Notes under the pieces: model-generated
The model's database searches: none
What the model saw: the letters and a program-made list of their open reading frames with translations, nothing else
Told to the model about the DNA's origin: nothing
Shown: positions 28,252 to 36,651 of the stretch, piece after piece
Layout of the letters: every line of letters begins with the position of its first letter
Position numbering within the stretch: the first letter of the stretch is position 1
Position numbers and translations under genes: made by a program
From: Catenulispora acidiphila DSM 44928
Lineage (GTDB): Bacteria; Actinomycetota; Actinomycetes; Streptomycetales; Catenulisporaceae
Reading direction: 5' to 3'
Assembly: GCF_000024025.1 (NCBI RefSeq)
Contig: NC_013131.1
Location: forward strand, 9,466,229-9,530,228
Length of the DNA: 64,000 nt

Positions 28252-28257
28252 ATCGTA
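28252..28257 (-). promoter_or_regulatory. Predicted leaderless promoter -10 (TACGAT)
   Basis: On the minus strand TACGAT is followed by GAGACG and then the ATG at 28245. The 6-nt spacing and absence of a ribosome-binding site predict a leaderless mRNA for the HPDERL-type GT2. Confidence 0.5.
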
Positions 28258-28314
28258 GTGGGGCCCGTCGGGCTCCAATGGCGCTGAGGCAGCCTCGGAC
28301 GTCGATACCCAGGT

Positions 28315-30099
28315 GTGTGGACCCAAGGTGAGGAAACGGGGGCAGCGGCCTTGGCGACAGAAGTCGCGCACGAAACGCGCGCGCCGGCACTCTCCGAGGA
28401 CGGCGGTACCGGGACCGCTAAACGCTCGGCTCCCTGGCTCGTCCCGCTCGGCGCGGCCCTCCTGCTCGGCGTCCTCGTGCCGCTCGCCTACGCCGCCCTC
28501 AGCGGCAACCTGGGCATCCCGCACAACGACACCTGGGCCTTCGGCCGCTCCGCCGAGGACTTCGTCCACACCGGGCACGTCCGGATGTACAACTGGAACA
28601 TGATGGGCCTGGCCGGCCTGGTGGTGCTGGCCGCGCCGGTCGGGGCGTCTGTGACCGCGCAGTCGGTGTTCATCGCCGTGCTGGCGGTCGCGGGACTGCT
28701 CGCCTGCCACGACGTGCTGCTCGGGGTCCTGGGCCCGCAGGGCCGCCGCCGCGCCGCGCTCGGCACGCTCCTGGTGGCGCTGTGGCCGGGCTTCGCGCTC
28801 CTGTCGACGTCCTTCATGACCGACATCCCCGCCTTCACCGCGATCGCCGCGACCCTGGCCTTCGGCCGCCGCGCGCTGGACCGCCTCTCGCTGCCGTGGC
28901 TCGCCGCCGCCTGCGCGGTCGGCCTGTGGGGCGCGACGGTCCGCGAACAGGTCATGGCCGCCCCGGCCGCGATCCTCGCGGTCGCGCTGTTCCGGGCCTG
29001 GTTCCGCGCCGACCGCTTCCCCGCCTTCCGGATCCGGCACATCCTGGGCCTGGGAGCGCTGCTCCTGGCCGCGATCGGCTTGTTCGAGGCCTGGCGCCGC
29101 AAGGTCCCCAGCGGCGGCGCGCCGGACTTTACGGTCCGCACCGTGACCTCCGAACTCGTGTCGGTCGAGATGGTCCAGGCCCTGCTGATCGTCGCGCTCG
29201 CGCTGAGCCCGGCGGTCTTCGCCGTGGTCCGCCCGCGCCGCTGGTCCCGGCCCGGCTGGACGGCCGCCGCGGTGACCGCCGTCGCCGCCGTGCTGGTCGC
29301 CCAGGACCAGGGCGCCTTCCTCGGCAACTACGCCAACCGCGACGGCGCCTACTCCGCGGCCACCGCCGCCGGCCGGCCGGTCCTGCTCGGCACCGAGTGG
29401 TGGACGCTGTTGTCCTACGTCGCCTATGTCTCGGCGGCGCTGCTGGTCGGCTCGGTGGCAGAGCGCGTACGCACCCACGGCTGGAGCCTGGGCATGCGGC
29501 CGGAACTGCTGCTGTTCGCCGTCGCGACCGTCCTGGGCACGCTGATGGAGATCGGCGGCGGCGCCGACATCTACGACCGCTATCTGATCCCCATGGCGAT
29601 CCCGGCGCTGGCGCTGCTTCTGACCGGACCGGTTGCGTCGCCGGACGCGTCGCGCACTCCGCACCGGATCGCACGGATCGCACGGATCGCACGGATCGCA
29701 CGGATCGCACCCATCGCGGTCGCGGCCGGCCTGGTCGCCGTCACCGGCATGACGCTGACCGTCAACGCCTTCACGTTCGACATGGCCGTGTGGCGCACCG
29801 CGGGCCGCGTCGCGGCTGCCGGCCACGTCGGCGCCGAGCACGTCGAAGCCGGCCTGGTCTGGGACGGCTCCCACTCCCCGGCGGCGATGACCGACCACGC
29901 GGACCCCGCGATCAGCACCGATTACTTCAGTGTGCTGCGCTATCTGCCGGACGTTCCCCCGCGCTACGTGGTGTCGCCCTCGCCTCGCACGGCGCCCGGG
30001 TGGTCGCTGATCTCGGTCCAGCATTACAAGACGTACGGGCTGGTCGGAGACGCGAAGCTCTATGTGTTCCGCGTAAGGGGATCTCAGAAGTATTCATAG
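28315..30099 (+). CDS. Polytopic membrane protein, GT-C-like
   Basis: 594 aa with about a dozen hydrophobic segments. The first extracytoplasmic loop has PHNDTWAFGRSAEDFVHTG, an acidic motif typical of membrane glycosyltransferases (PMT/ArnT-like), and FMTDIPAFTAIA near residue 165. A 9-bp DNA repeat encodes RIARIARIARIARIA before one of the last helices, giving a basic arm at the membrane face. The start is uncertain: GTG 28315 or TTG 28351, the latter after GGGGG. It is convergent with the GT2 at 30122 and divergent from that at 28245. Confidence 0.65.
   Translation: MWTQGEETGAAALATEVAHETRAPALSEDGGTGTAKRSAPWLVPLGAALLLGVLVPLAYAALSGNLGIPHNDTWAFGRSAEDFVHTGHVRMYNWNMMGLAGLVVLAAPVGASVTAQSVFIAVLAVAGLLACHDVLLGVLGPQGRRRAALGTLLVALWPGFALLSTSFMTDIPAFTAIAATLAFGRRALDRLSLPWLAAACAVGLWGATVREQVMAAPAAILAVALFRAWFRADRFPAFRIRHILGLGALLLAAIGLFEAWRRKVPSGGAPDFTVRTVTSELVSVEMVQALLIVALALSPAVFAVVRPRRWSRPGWTAAAVTAVAAVLVAQDQGAFLGNYANRDGAYSAATAAGRPVLLGTEWWTLLSYVAYVSAALLVGSVAERVRTHGWSLGMRPELLLFAVATVLGTLMEIGGGADIYDRYLIPMAIPALALLLTGPVASPDASRTPHRIARIARIARIARIAPIAVAAGLVAVTGMTLTVNAFTFDMAVWRTAGRVAAAGHVGAEHVEAGLVWDGSHSPAAMTDHADPAISTDYFSVLRYLPDVPPRYVVSPSPRTAPGWSLISVQHYKTYGLVGDAKLYVFRVRGSQKYS
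29665..29709 (+). repeat. 9-bp perfect tandem repeat, five units
   Basis: CGGATCGCA is repeated five times without mismatch, encoding Arg-Ile-Ala each time within the GT-C-like protein. Perfect identity implies recent expansion or ongoing slippage; changes would alter length by whole codons. Confidence 0.95.
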
Positions 30100-30103
30100 C
30101 CGA

Positions 30104-30130
30104 CAGGGTTGAGCCGACGGGTCAGCCCTG
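30104..30130. terminator. Possible bidirectional terminator between convergent genes
   Basis: CAGGGTTGA (30104-30112) can pair with TCAGCCCTG (30122-30130) with one wobble pair and a 9-nt loop. It lies in the 22-nt gap between convergent genes and overlaps the GT2 stop codon. No clear T-tract. Confidence 0.35.
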
Positions 30131-31027
30131 CCGCCGCCCGCGCTCGGGATCCACCGTCAGCTCCGCGCCCTTCGGCAGGTACTGCAAGCTGTACTTCTGC
30201 GTCATCCCGTCCCGCAGCCCGCGCGCCACCGCGCCCGCGTGGGCGCGCCGATCGTCCTCGAACAGCACTGCCTGGACCGCCGCGCGCCCCAGGTACAGCA
30301 CCGCCGTCACGGCCCAAGCTGGGGAGAAGCGGCCCTGCTCCCGCACAGTGATCAGGCCATTGCGAAGCTGCCAGTAGTCGCGCCAGGCGGCCTTGTGCGT
30401 CACCGGGACGCGCAGGCCGAAGAAGGCGTGGGTGCGGCGTTCGCCGATGGAGTGCGGGAGCTTCAGACGCTTGTCCTGGACGATGCGCGCGCCGGTGCGG
30501 CGGACGCGCAGGGAGTACTCGAGGTCTGCGTAGTCGACGAAGAAGTCCTCGCGGAACTCCCCGACGCGGGCCAGCAGGTCACGGCGGATGAGCATGCCGG
30601 AGGTGATGGAGATGGCGCGGTCGGCGACGTCTTCGTGGCGGCCGGAGAAGGTCTCGTAGAAGCGCTCGTGGACCGGGTCCCAGGGGGCGGGGGTCGCGAC
30701 GCCGATGCCGGGGTCCTTGAAGTGCTCCGCCAGGCGCGGGACCACGTCGGGCGCCAGGACCGAGTCCTGGTCCAGGAAGATAACCGCCTCGACGGCCGAC
30801 GACAGGCGCGAGACGCCGAGGTTCAGGGCGTGGGACAGCCCGCGGTTCACGCCGGAGCGCAGGACCGTGATCGTCGCGGTGTCCTCGATCTTGTCCGCGA
30901 CGGACGTGGCGCCTTCGGGGGTGTTGTCGACGACCACGATCTCGGCGCAGGACTCCTGGACGGAGTCGACCACCGCGAGCAGCCGCTCGTCCGGGTGGTA
31001 GGCCGTCACTACGGCGGCGATTCTCAC
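30122..31027 (-). CDS. GT2 glycosyltransferase, rhamnosyltransferase-like (HPDERL group)
   Basis: 301 aa. AAVVTAYHPDERLLAVVDSV, VVVDNTPEGATSV, RGLSHALNLGVSRL, IFLDQDSVLAPDVV, ITSGMLIRRDLL and LPHSIGERRTHAF match the paralogs at 27358 and 34995. GTG 31027 is preceded by GAGGGG at a usable distance. It is the last gene of a minus-strand run of DUF2304, DPM1-like GT2 and PYYG-type GT2 genes. Likely transfers rhamnose or a related dTDP-sugar to a growing glycan. Confidence 0.83.
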   Translation of the reverse strand: MRIAAVVTAYHPDERLLAVVDSVQESCAEIVVVDNTPEGATSVADKIEDTATITVLRSGVNRGLSHALNLGVSRLSSAVEAVIFLDQDSVLAPDVVPRLAEHFKDPGIGVATPAPWDPVHERFYETFSGRHEDVADRAISITSGMLIRRDLLARVGEFREDFFVDYADLEYSLRVRRTGARIVQDKRLKLPHSIGERRTHAFFGLRVPVTHKAAWRDYWQLRNGLITVREQGRFSPAWAVTAVLYLGRAAVQAVLFEDDRRAHAGAVARGLRDGMTQKYSLQYLPKGAELTVDPERGRRQG

Positions 31028-31061
31028 TTCTCGTCCCCTCGGACTGCCGGTGCCGGCAGCG

Positions 31062-31961
31062 TCATCGCTTCGGTGCGGGCAGGAAAGCGTGCCGGGCCAG
31101 GTTCCGCACGCCGGGCGCCGAGCGTGCCTTCAGCGCCGAGGGCAGCAGCGTCACGGCGTGCAGCCGCGACGCGGTGTACCGCCGGGCCGCCTTCGCCGCC
31201 TTCGGCCATCCGAGGGCGTCCATCTGCGCGGCGGCGCCGACGAAGTAGCGGCGCGCCTCGGCGAAGCGCTTGCCGGCCATCGCCTCCACGGAGCTGACGC
31301 TCGCCTCGTGCCGCCGGTACTGGAAGGCCAGTTCGTCGGACAGCGCCATGGTCGCGCCGGCCTCGATGAGGTCGATGACGATCGCCAGGTCCTGGATGAT
31401 GTCCAGGTCGGCGCGGAAGCTGGCCTTCTTGATCGCCTCGGTGCGCCAGCACAGCGACGGGAAGTAGAACCAGCAGCCGCGCAATAGGCTCGCGGCCAGC
31501 TCCTCGCCGCCCATCAGGACCGTGCCGGTGAAGCGCGGCAGGTAGATACGCGCCTTGGCCTGGTCGGCGATGGTGTTCACGACGCGTCCGGCGCTGTCGA
31601 TGACCTCCACGCCGGGCTGGATGATGCCGACGCCGGGGAACTCCTTGGCGATGCGGCGGATCTGCGCGACGTAGCCGGGGAGCATGACGTCGTCAGTGCC
31701 CATCATCACCATGTAGTCGCACTTCGCGAGCTCCAGGCACTTGTTGAAGTTGCCGGTGACGCCGAGGTTCTGCTCGTTGCGCTGGTAGCGCACGCGCGGA
31801 TCGTCCAGCGCCGCGAACCATTCCGGGACGCCGGGCTCCGTGCCGTCGTCGACGACCGTCAGCCGCCAGTCCGGGTCGGACTGCGCGATGACGCTCCGCA
31901 CCGCGGTCTGCATCAGGGCCACGTCGCCGTAGTACGGCAGCATGATGTCGAGGGTCGTCAT
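31062..31961 (-). CDS. GT2 family glycosyltransferase (LPYYGD type)
   Basis: 299 aa, the same length as its paralog at 21205. LDIMLPYYGDVALMQTAVRS, RNEQNLGVTGNFNKC near 80, MGTDDVMLPGY near 108 and QYRRHEASVSSVEAM near 225 show the shared architecture. The NLG-x-x-x-N pattern and the basic C-terminus recur. It sits 34 nt upstream of the HPDERL-type GT2 and 56 nt downstream of the DPM1-like GT2. The ribosome-binding site is weak (GAGACGC). Confidence 0.83.
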   Translation of the reverse strand: MTTLDIMLPYYGDVALMQTAVRSVIAQSDPDWRLTVVDDGTEPGVPEWFAALDDPRVRYQRNEQNLGVTGNFNKCLELAKCDYMVMMGTDDVMLPGYVAQIRRIAKEFPGVGIIQPGVEVIDSAGRVVNTIADQAKARIYLPRFTGTVLMGGEELAASLLRGCWFYFPSLCWRTEAIKKASFRADLDIIQDLAIVIDLIEAGATMALSDELAFQYRRHEASVSSVEAMAGKRFAEARRYFVGAAAQMDALGWPKAAKAARRYTASRLHAVTLLPSALKARSAPGVRNLARHAFLPAPKR

Positions 31962-32017
31962 GGATGCGTCTCAGGCCTCGTGGTTCGGGATGAGTCCGGC
32001 GATGGTCGGCACAGCGG

Positions 32018-32719
32018 TCATCGGCGGTTGACCGCCAGCAGCAGGGTGATCAGCGCGCGCCCCAGATACACCGCCGCCTTGATCGGGGAGTTGCTGGGCG
32101 TCCCGGCGGTGCGCTGCCGCATCGCGACCGGGACCTGGCTGACCGGGTATCCCAGGCGGATGACGCGCACCAGGGTCTCCACGGTGTCGCCCAAGTACTC
32201 GACCGGGTACCACTGCGCGAAGAGCCTGATGATCTCGCGGTCGCAGGCGCGGAAGCCGGAGGTGGTGTCGTCCAGCCTGGTCTTCGCCATCCGGGACAGG
32301 ACCCGGGACAGCAGGCTCATCGCCCACCAGCGCGGTCCGCGCACCTGGTAGTCGCCCTCGCCGGCGAAGCGCGCGCCGAGGACCAGGCGCGCCTCGCCGA
32401 GTCCGGCGATGAGCTTCGGGACGTAGCGCGGGTCGTGCTGGCCGTCGGCGTCGAGCTGGACGGCGATGTCGTAGTCGTTCTCGTCGGCGTAGCGGTAGCC
32501 CAGGCGCATGGCGCCGCCGACGCCGAGGTTGTACGGCAGCGAGACGACCTTGGCGCCGGAGGCCAGGGCCACGCGCTCGGTGTCGTCGGTGGAGCCGTCG
32601 TTGACCACCAGGACGTCGTAGTCCGGCAGCTCGCCGCGGACCTCGGCGATGACGTCGGCTATCGAGCCGGCCTCGTTCCAGGCCGGAATGATGATGAGGA
32701 CGCGTTTGTCAGCGTTCAC
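32018..32719 (-). CDS. GT2 glycosyltransferase, DPM1-like, paired with DUF2304
   Basis: 233 aa. VLIIIPAWNEAGSIADVIAE, VNDGSTDDTE, YNLGVGGAMRLGYRYA, QLDADGQHDPRYV and DDTTSGFRACDREII are DPM1/GtrB signatures. The C-terminal IKAAVYLGRALITLLLA may be one membrane-associated helix. GTG 32719 overlaps the end of the DUF2304 gene by 11 nt. The enzyme probably makes a polyprenyl-phosphate sugar that a GT-C enzyme uses outside the membrane. Confidence 0.87.
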   Translation of the reverse strand: MNADKRVLIIIPAWNEAGSIADVIAEVRGELPDYDVLVVNDGSTDDTERVALASGAKVVSLPYNLGVGGAMRLGYRYADENDYDIAVQLDADGQHDPRYVPKLIAGLGEARLVLGARFAGEGDYQVRGPRWWAMSLLSRVLSRMAKTRLDDTTSGFRACDREIIRLFAQWYPVEYLGDTVETLVRVIRLGYPVSQVPVAMRQRTAGTPSNSPIKAAVYLGRALITLLLAVNRR

Positions 32720-33188
32720 CGACGACCGCCTTCCCGTCCCTTTGGGTCACGATCCCGACGGTGTGCCCGTTGGCACCGTTCGCGCCGTTGGCGCCGTTGG
32801 CCCGTGCCGCCCGGACGTCCGCGACCTCGGCTTCCAGCTCGGCCTGCCGGTCGTTCACCTCGCGCAGTTCGGCGCGGATGAGCGCGACCTCCTCGGCCAG
32901 CGAGCGGGTCTCGTCCTCCAGGCGGGAGGCCTCCCAGCTCAAGTGGATGCACACGATCAGCAGGAACACCACGGCCAGGAACAGCACCAGGCTCGCGCCG
33001 CTGGCCACGCCCAGCCAGCTGGAGACGTTGTCCAGGGACCACGGGATGAAGCCCAGGGGCAGCGTGACAAGCCCGACCACCAGCCACAGCACGGCGTATT
33101 TCTCGCGCAGTTGGCGGCGGCGGAGCAGCTCGAAAATCAGTGCCAGCAGCAGGAGCGCCACGACACCGGTCATTATGGCCAGCTTCAT
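32709..33188 (-). CDS. DUF2304 family membrane protein with coiled-coil tail
   Basis: 159 aa: three hydrophobic helices (about 3-21, 33-51 and 65-83), then a heptad-rich coiled-coil stretch (RLEDETRSLAEEVALIRAEL), then a tail with NGANGANGANG. GGAG lies 9 nt before the ATG. It overlaps the DPM1-like GT2 it probably assists. It is longer than the DUF2304 protein at 13779, mainly through the coiled coil, which suggests oligomerisation or docking of its partner. Confidence 0.8.
   Translation of the reverse strand: MKLAIMTGVVALLLLALIFELLRRRQLREKYAVLWLVVGLVTLPLGFIPWSLDNVSSWLGVASGASLVLFLAVVFLLIVCIHLSWEASRLEDETRSLAEEVALIRAELREVNDRQAELEAEVADVRAARANGANGANGANGHTVGIVTQRDGKAVVGER
32769..32804. repeat. 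9-bp repeat encoding Asn-Gly-Ala units
   Basis: Four 9-bp units with the theme GTTGGCGCC run from 32769 to 32804, inside the DUF2304 gene. They encode the NGA repeats near its C-terminus. Confidence 0.75.
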
Positions 33189-33200
33189 GCGGATCCACTC

Positions 33201-33228
33201 CCGGAGTGATTGCGCATTCCGGAGTGAT
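33201..33228. repeat. Direct repeat CCGGAGTGAT, 18-bp period, just upstream of a start
   Basis: CCGGAGTGAT occurs at 33201-33210 and 33219-33228, starting 13 nt upstream of the DUF2304 ATG on the minus strand. The spacing is just under two helical turns. It could be a regulator site or a leader element; the copy nearest the gene includes the Shine-Dalgarno region. Confidence 0.45.
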
Positions 33229-33302
33229 GGCGCGCAACGCCGCGCCCCGGCGCGCCGGTAATCGGCTGATCCCGATGGGTGAACCCGGGCAGTCTATCCG
33301 GT

Positions 33303-33319
33303 CCCCTTCCGGGAAGGGG
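33303..33319. terminator. Hairpin after the second flippase
   Basis: CCCCTTC (33303-33309), loop CGG, GAAGGGG (33313-33319). It lies 33 nt after the flippase stop on the minus strand and upstream of the DUF2304 operon. No T-tract, so possibly partial termination. Confidence 0.4.
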
Positions 33320-33351
33320 GCGCCGCGAGCCGCCGCGCCAGGGCATCGCGC

Positions 33352-34917
33352 TCATCGGCGCACTCCTTCCGCGACAGGCGCGGCCTGCCCGGTACTCCGG
33401 GACTCCCCCGCCGCCGCCTCCGCGACCGGCACCGGAACCGCGTCGGCCGCGCCGTCGGCGGACGCGGTCACCGTCGGCTGCGCCCGCGTCACGAACATCA
33501 CATCGGCGCCCGCGATCAGGGTCACCACGAGCGGTCCCAGGATCCCCGCCCACCCGGCGGCCGCCAACGGCGACACCGGCAGCGCGAAGACCAACGCCAT
33601 CGCCGCCAGCCCGGCCAGCCACGAGGCGAACACCACGCGGTGCCGGTTCAGCGCGACCTGCGCGGACTGCAGGACGAAGGCGGTCATCAGGAACGCGGTA
33701 CTCAGCGCGAGGGCTGAGAGGAAGAGGTGCGACAGCTGCGCCGGAGCGTGCAGATAATCCGTCAGCAGCCACGGACCCGCCGCCACGACCGCGACGACGC
33801 CCAGCGCGCCCGCGACCAGACAAGCCGTGACCAGGAAGCCGGTCTTGCGCCGGACCTCGCGGAAATCGCCGCGCACCGCCGCGGCGGCCAACAGCGGAAG
33901 CAGCGGTGCCTGAAGCGGGAACAAGCACAGCAACGCCAGCCGCGAGAACCCCATCGACGAGCTCAGCGACTTGCCCAGGTCCACGCTGTGCGCGTCGCCG
34001 CCGGCGAGCCGGTGCGCGATGACCAACGGCACCGCGTTGATCAGGAGCTGGCTGACCAGAGTCGCCAGGGTGAGCAGGAGCAGCTTCTCGCGCGGGCTGC
34101 CGCCGGGTTCCTCGCCGGATTCCTCACCGGTGTCGGCGGCGACCGGGGCACCCGGGGTGTCAGGGGTCGCCGAGGTCGGCTGGGCTCCGGCGCCGTCACC
34201 GGCGGCGATGCTCTCCTCGGAGAGCGCCGCCGCACCGGCCGGGATGTCGGCCGCCGTACCCGTGGCCCGCCACGACCGCCGCAGAGCCGGCGACGCGAGC
34301 CCGCTGACCGCGGCGACCAGCGGCGCGAGCGCGAAGATCAAGGCGTACCCGAGCATGTGCCCGGGTCCGGCCAGGGCGAGGACCACGCTCGGCGCGATCG
34401 TCGCCACACCCTGAACCACCAGCGTGAGGCTGTAGTACCGGAAGTCCTGGCAGCCGGCCAGCACCCCGCGCACCAGGAACGAGGCCCAGGTCGCGGCGAG
34501 TCCAGCGAGCAGCGCCAGCGCCAGCGTCCAGTCCCCGGCGAACCAGTGCGAGACCAGCAACGGCGAGGCGGCGCTCAGGATCAGGACTGTCAGCACCGCC
34601 AGTCCGGCGGCCTGCCGCAGCTGTCCCCTGACCGCCGCTCCGACCGGACGTCCGGCGGCGTGGGTGCGGGCGACCGTGCGGGTCATCTCCTGCTCCAGGC
34701 CCGCGAGCACACCGGTGCCGATGGTCCCGACCAGGAAGTAGAAGGAATACAGAGTGACCGCGGAATGGCTGGTCAATGCACGGTTGGCGGTCGCGAACCA
34801 CAGCGACGCGGCGACCGTCGTCACCCCGAGCCCGAGCGCCAACAGCGGACCGGGCGTGGTCAAGCGGCTCAGCACGGAGCGCATCACGCGCGGGCGCTCG
34901 GCACTGGGAGAGGACAC
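33352..34917 (-). CDS. MOP-superfamily polysaccharide flippase (Wzx-like), second copy
   Basis: 521 aa with about twelve membrane helices and a long soluble loop of about 50 residues rich in Ala, Gly and Glu near position 230 (between SLRRSWRATGT and LLLLTLATLVSQLL). VLAGLEQEMTRTVARTHAAG near 70 corresponds to the motif in the flippase at 22252, so the two are paralogs. The GTG at 34917 lies 8 nt after a TACCAT -10-like element. It diverges from the GT2 at 34995 across an AT-rich 77-nt gap. Confidence 0.82.
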   Translation of the reverse strand: MSSPSAERPRVMRSVLSRLTTPGPLLALGLGVTTVAASLWFATANRALTSHSAVTLYSFYFLVGTIGTGVLAGLEQEMTRTVARTHAAGRPVGAAVRGQLRQAAGLAVLTVLILSAASPLLVSHWFAGDWTLALALLAGLAATWASFLVRGVLAGCQDFRYYSLTLVVQGVATIAPSVVLALAGPGHMLGYALIFALAPLVAAVSGLASPALRRSWRATGTAADIPAGAAALSEESIAAGDGAGAQPTSATPDTPGAPVAADTGEESGEEPGGSPREKLLLLTLATLVSQLLINAVPLVIAHRLAGGDAHSVDLGKSLSSSMGFSRLALLCLFPLQAPLLPLLAAAAVRGDFREVRRKTGFLVTACLVAGALGVVAVVAAGPWLLTDYLHAPAQLSHLFLSALALSTAFLMTAFVLQSAQVALNRHRVVFASWLAGLAAMALVFALPVSPLAAAGWAGILGPLVVTLIAGADVMFVTRAQPTVTASADGAADAVPVPVAEAAAGESRSTGQAAPVAEGVRR

Positions 34918-34925
34918 GATATTCG

Positions 34926-34931
34926 ATGGTA
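34926..34931 (-). promoter_or_regulatory. Possible near-leaderless promoter -10 (TACCAT)
   Basis: On the minus strand TACCAT is followed by 8 nt and the flippase GTG at 34917. It is inside an AT-rich island (34920-34975) that is conspicuous in this GC-rich DNA and probably holds promoters for both divergent genes. Confidence 0.4.
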
Positions 34932-34994
34932 GTCGATGCCAATCGGCACAATATACGCTTGTAGATTCCGTTACTGAAAGGTGGGTTCCCCGCG

Positions 34995-35918
34995 ATGGTC
35001 GACCTGCGCGTCACCGCCGTCTTCACCGCCTACCATCCCGACGAGCGGCTGGCCGCCGCGGTCGAGGCGGCGCTGCGTGACTGCACCTCGGTCATCATCG
35101 TGGACAACACCCCCGCCGGCACCGGCGGCGGGGCTCCCGCCTCCACCGCTCCGGCGCTGGCCGGGCCGCGGGTGACGGTCATCGACCACGGTCGCAACGT
35201 CGGGCTCGGCGCCGCGCTCAACCTCGCGGTGCGCGAGCTGCCGGGGACGTGCGAGGCCGTCCTCTTCCTGGACCAGGATTCCGAGCTGCCGCCGGAGATC
35301 GTGCCCGGCCTGGTCGCCGATCTCGCCGACGCCGGCGTCGGGATCGCCGCGCCGAGTCCGTGGGATCCGAAGCACCAGCGGTACTACTGCTCGGATGCTA
35401 AGCGGAACGATTCTGTGTCCGACGAGGAGGCGGTCATCACCTCCGGGATGCTGGTACGGCGCGAGGTGCTGGAGAAGGTGCCGTTCAACGAGGACATGTT
35501 CCTGGACTGGGTCGACGTCGCCTTCTGCCTGGACGTCCGGCGGGCCGGGTGGCGCATCGTCATCGACTGGCGGCTGCGGCTGCCGCACGAGATCGGCGCC
35601 TGCGAGGTGCACACGAAGTTCGGGCGGACCGTGCACTACAGCCACTACCCCGCGTTCCGGCTGTACTGGATCGGGCGCAACGTCTCGATCCTGCACCGCG
35701 GCCACTTCGAGAGCCGGCCGCGCGCCCTGGCCTCCACCCTGATCTTCATGGCGCAGCGCTTCACCACCACGCTGCTGTTCGAGCCCCAGCGCCGCACCCA
35801 CGTCCCGGCGCTGCTGCGCGGCTTCCGCGACGGGCTGCGGGAACGCGTCGACCCCCGCTATCTCCCAGCGGGGGCCGAGCATCCGGCGGTACGGCGCGGA
35901 GCTGACGCACGCCGCTGA
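34995..35918 (+). CDS. GT2 glycosyltransferase, rhamnosyltransferase-like (HPDERL group)
   Basis: 307 aa. VTAVFTAYHPDERLAAAVEA, VIIVDNTPAG, GLGAALNLAVREL, LFLDQDSELPPEIV, ITSGMLVRREVLEKV and FRLYWIGRNVSIL match the paralogs at 27358 and 30122. All three end with a shared basic segment (LRGFRDG and RYLPAGAE here). AAAGGTGGG precedes the ATG. It lies next to the flippase and near the rhamnose nucleotide genes, which supports a dTDP-rhamnose donor, though that is not proven. Confidence 0.83.
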   Translation: MVDLRVTAVFTAYHPDERLAAAVEAALRDCTSVIIVDNTPAGTGGGAPASTAPALAGPRVTVIDHGRNVGLGAALNLAVRELPGTCEAVLFLDQDSELPPEIVPGLVADLADAGVGIAAPSPWDPKHQRYYCSDAKRNDSVSDEEAVITSGMLVRREVLEKVPFNEDMFLDWVDVAFCLDVRRAGWRIVIDWRLRLPHEIGACEVHTKFGRTVHYSHYPAFRLYWIGRNVSILHRGHFESRPRALASTLIFMAQRFTTTLLFEPQRRTHVPALLRGFRDGLRERVDPRYLPAGAEHPAVRRGADARR

Positions 35919-35928
35919 GGGCCGCCGG

Positions 35929-36564
35929 CTAGACGGTCGCGTGCCTGCCCGCGCCGCCTGCGACGTGTTTCACCTTGCTCCGCAACGTGAACGCGTGGAT
36001 CACTTCGATCAGGCCGACGGCGATCAGCCAGATCCCGGTGAAGACCGCGAGGGTGACGATGGACCCGATCGGCCAGGAGATGACGATGATCCCGCCGAGC
36101 ATCGTCACGAAGCCGGCGAAGAAGGCCCAGCCGCGGCCCACCACCCCCGACGGAGCCGAGGCGGCGGTCGCGATGGTGGCGATGCCCCACATCAGGAAGC
36201 CGATGCCGATCCACAGGCTGAGCAGCAGCACGGAGTTGTGCAGCGAGTTCCGGAAGCAGAACAGGCCCAGCAGGATGGACAGCGCGCCGACGATCACGTT
36301 CAGCACGCGCATGCCCGCGCTGACGTGCTCGCCGAACGCGGCGATGATCTCCATGACCCCGCTGATCAGCAGGTAGATCCCGAACAGCACACCGAGCACC
36401 AGCAGCGTCCGGTCGGGCCAGACCACGACGCACACGCCGATGGCGATCGCCGCCAGCCCCAGCACCATCAGTGCCTGCCAGGCGGCCTGCCCGAGCATCC
36501 GGAGCGGGTAGTCGACGTCGCCGCGGTCGGGCCCGCGGGCGTCCCCGTCATACATGTCGGTCAT
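35929..36564 (-). CDS. HdeD/DUF308 family membrane protein
   Basis: 211 aa with six hydrophobic helices in three pairs, beginning ALMVLGLAAIAIGVCVVVWP and FGIYLLISGVMEIIAAFGEH. The repeated pattern (G-x-x-x-x-x-G-x-x-E/D, helix, W-P) is that of HdeD proteins, named for E. coli acid resistance. Its function in actinobacteria is unknown. It is convergent with the GT2 gene, whose stop is only 10 nt away. No clear ribosome-binding site is visible before the ATG. Confidence 0.8.
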   Translation of the reverse strand: MTDMYDGDARGPDRGDVDYPLRMLGQAAWQALMVLGLAAIAIGVCVVVWPDRTLLVLGVLFGIYLLISGVMEIIAAFGEHVSAGMRVLNVIVGALSILLGLFCFRNSLHNSVLLLSLWIGIGFLMWGIATIATAASAPSGVVGRGWAFFAGFVTMLGGIIVISWPIGSIVTLAVFTGIWLIAVGLIEVIHAFTLRSKVKHVAGGAGRHATV

Positions 36565-36651
36565 GGGGTCGTTATGTCCGACTATCTGACCGATGATGCC
36601 GGATGCCCGGTCCCCGGTCGCCCGGATGGTCGAACGCGCCTCGAACGCGCC

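Noticed and set aside
28246-30024. Upstream extension of the GT2 at 27358 to an 888-aa protein
   Set aside because: The extra part is antisense to the GT-C-like gene at 28315 and has no domain. The GT2 fold starts at 28245, where a leaderless -10 also sits.
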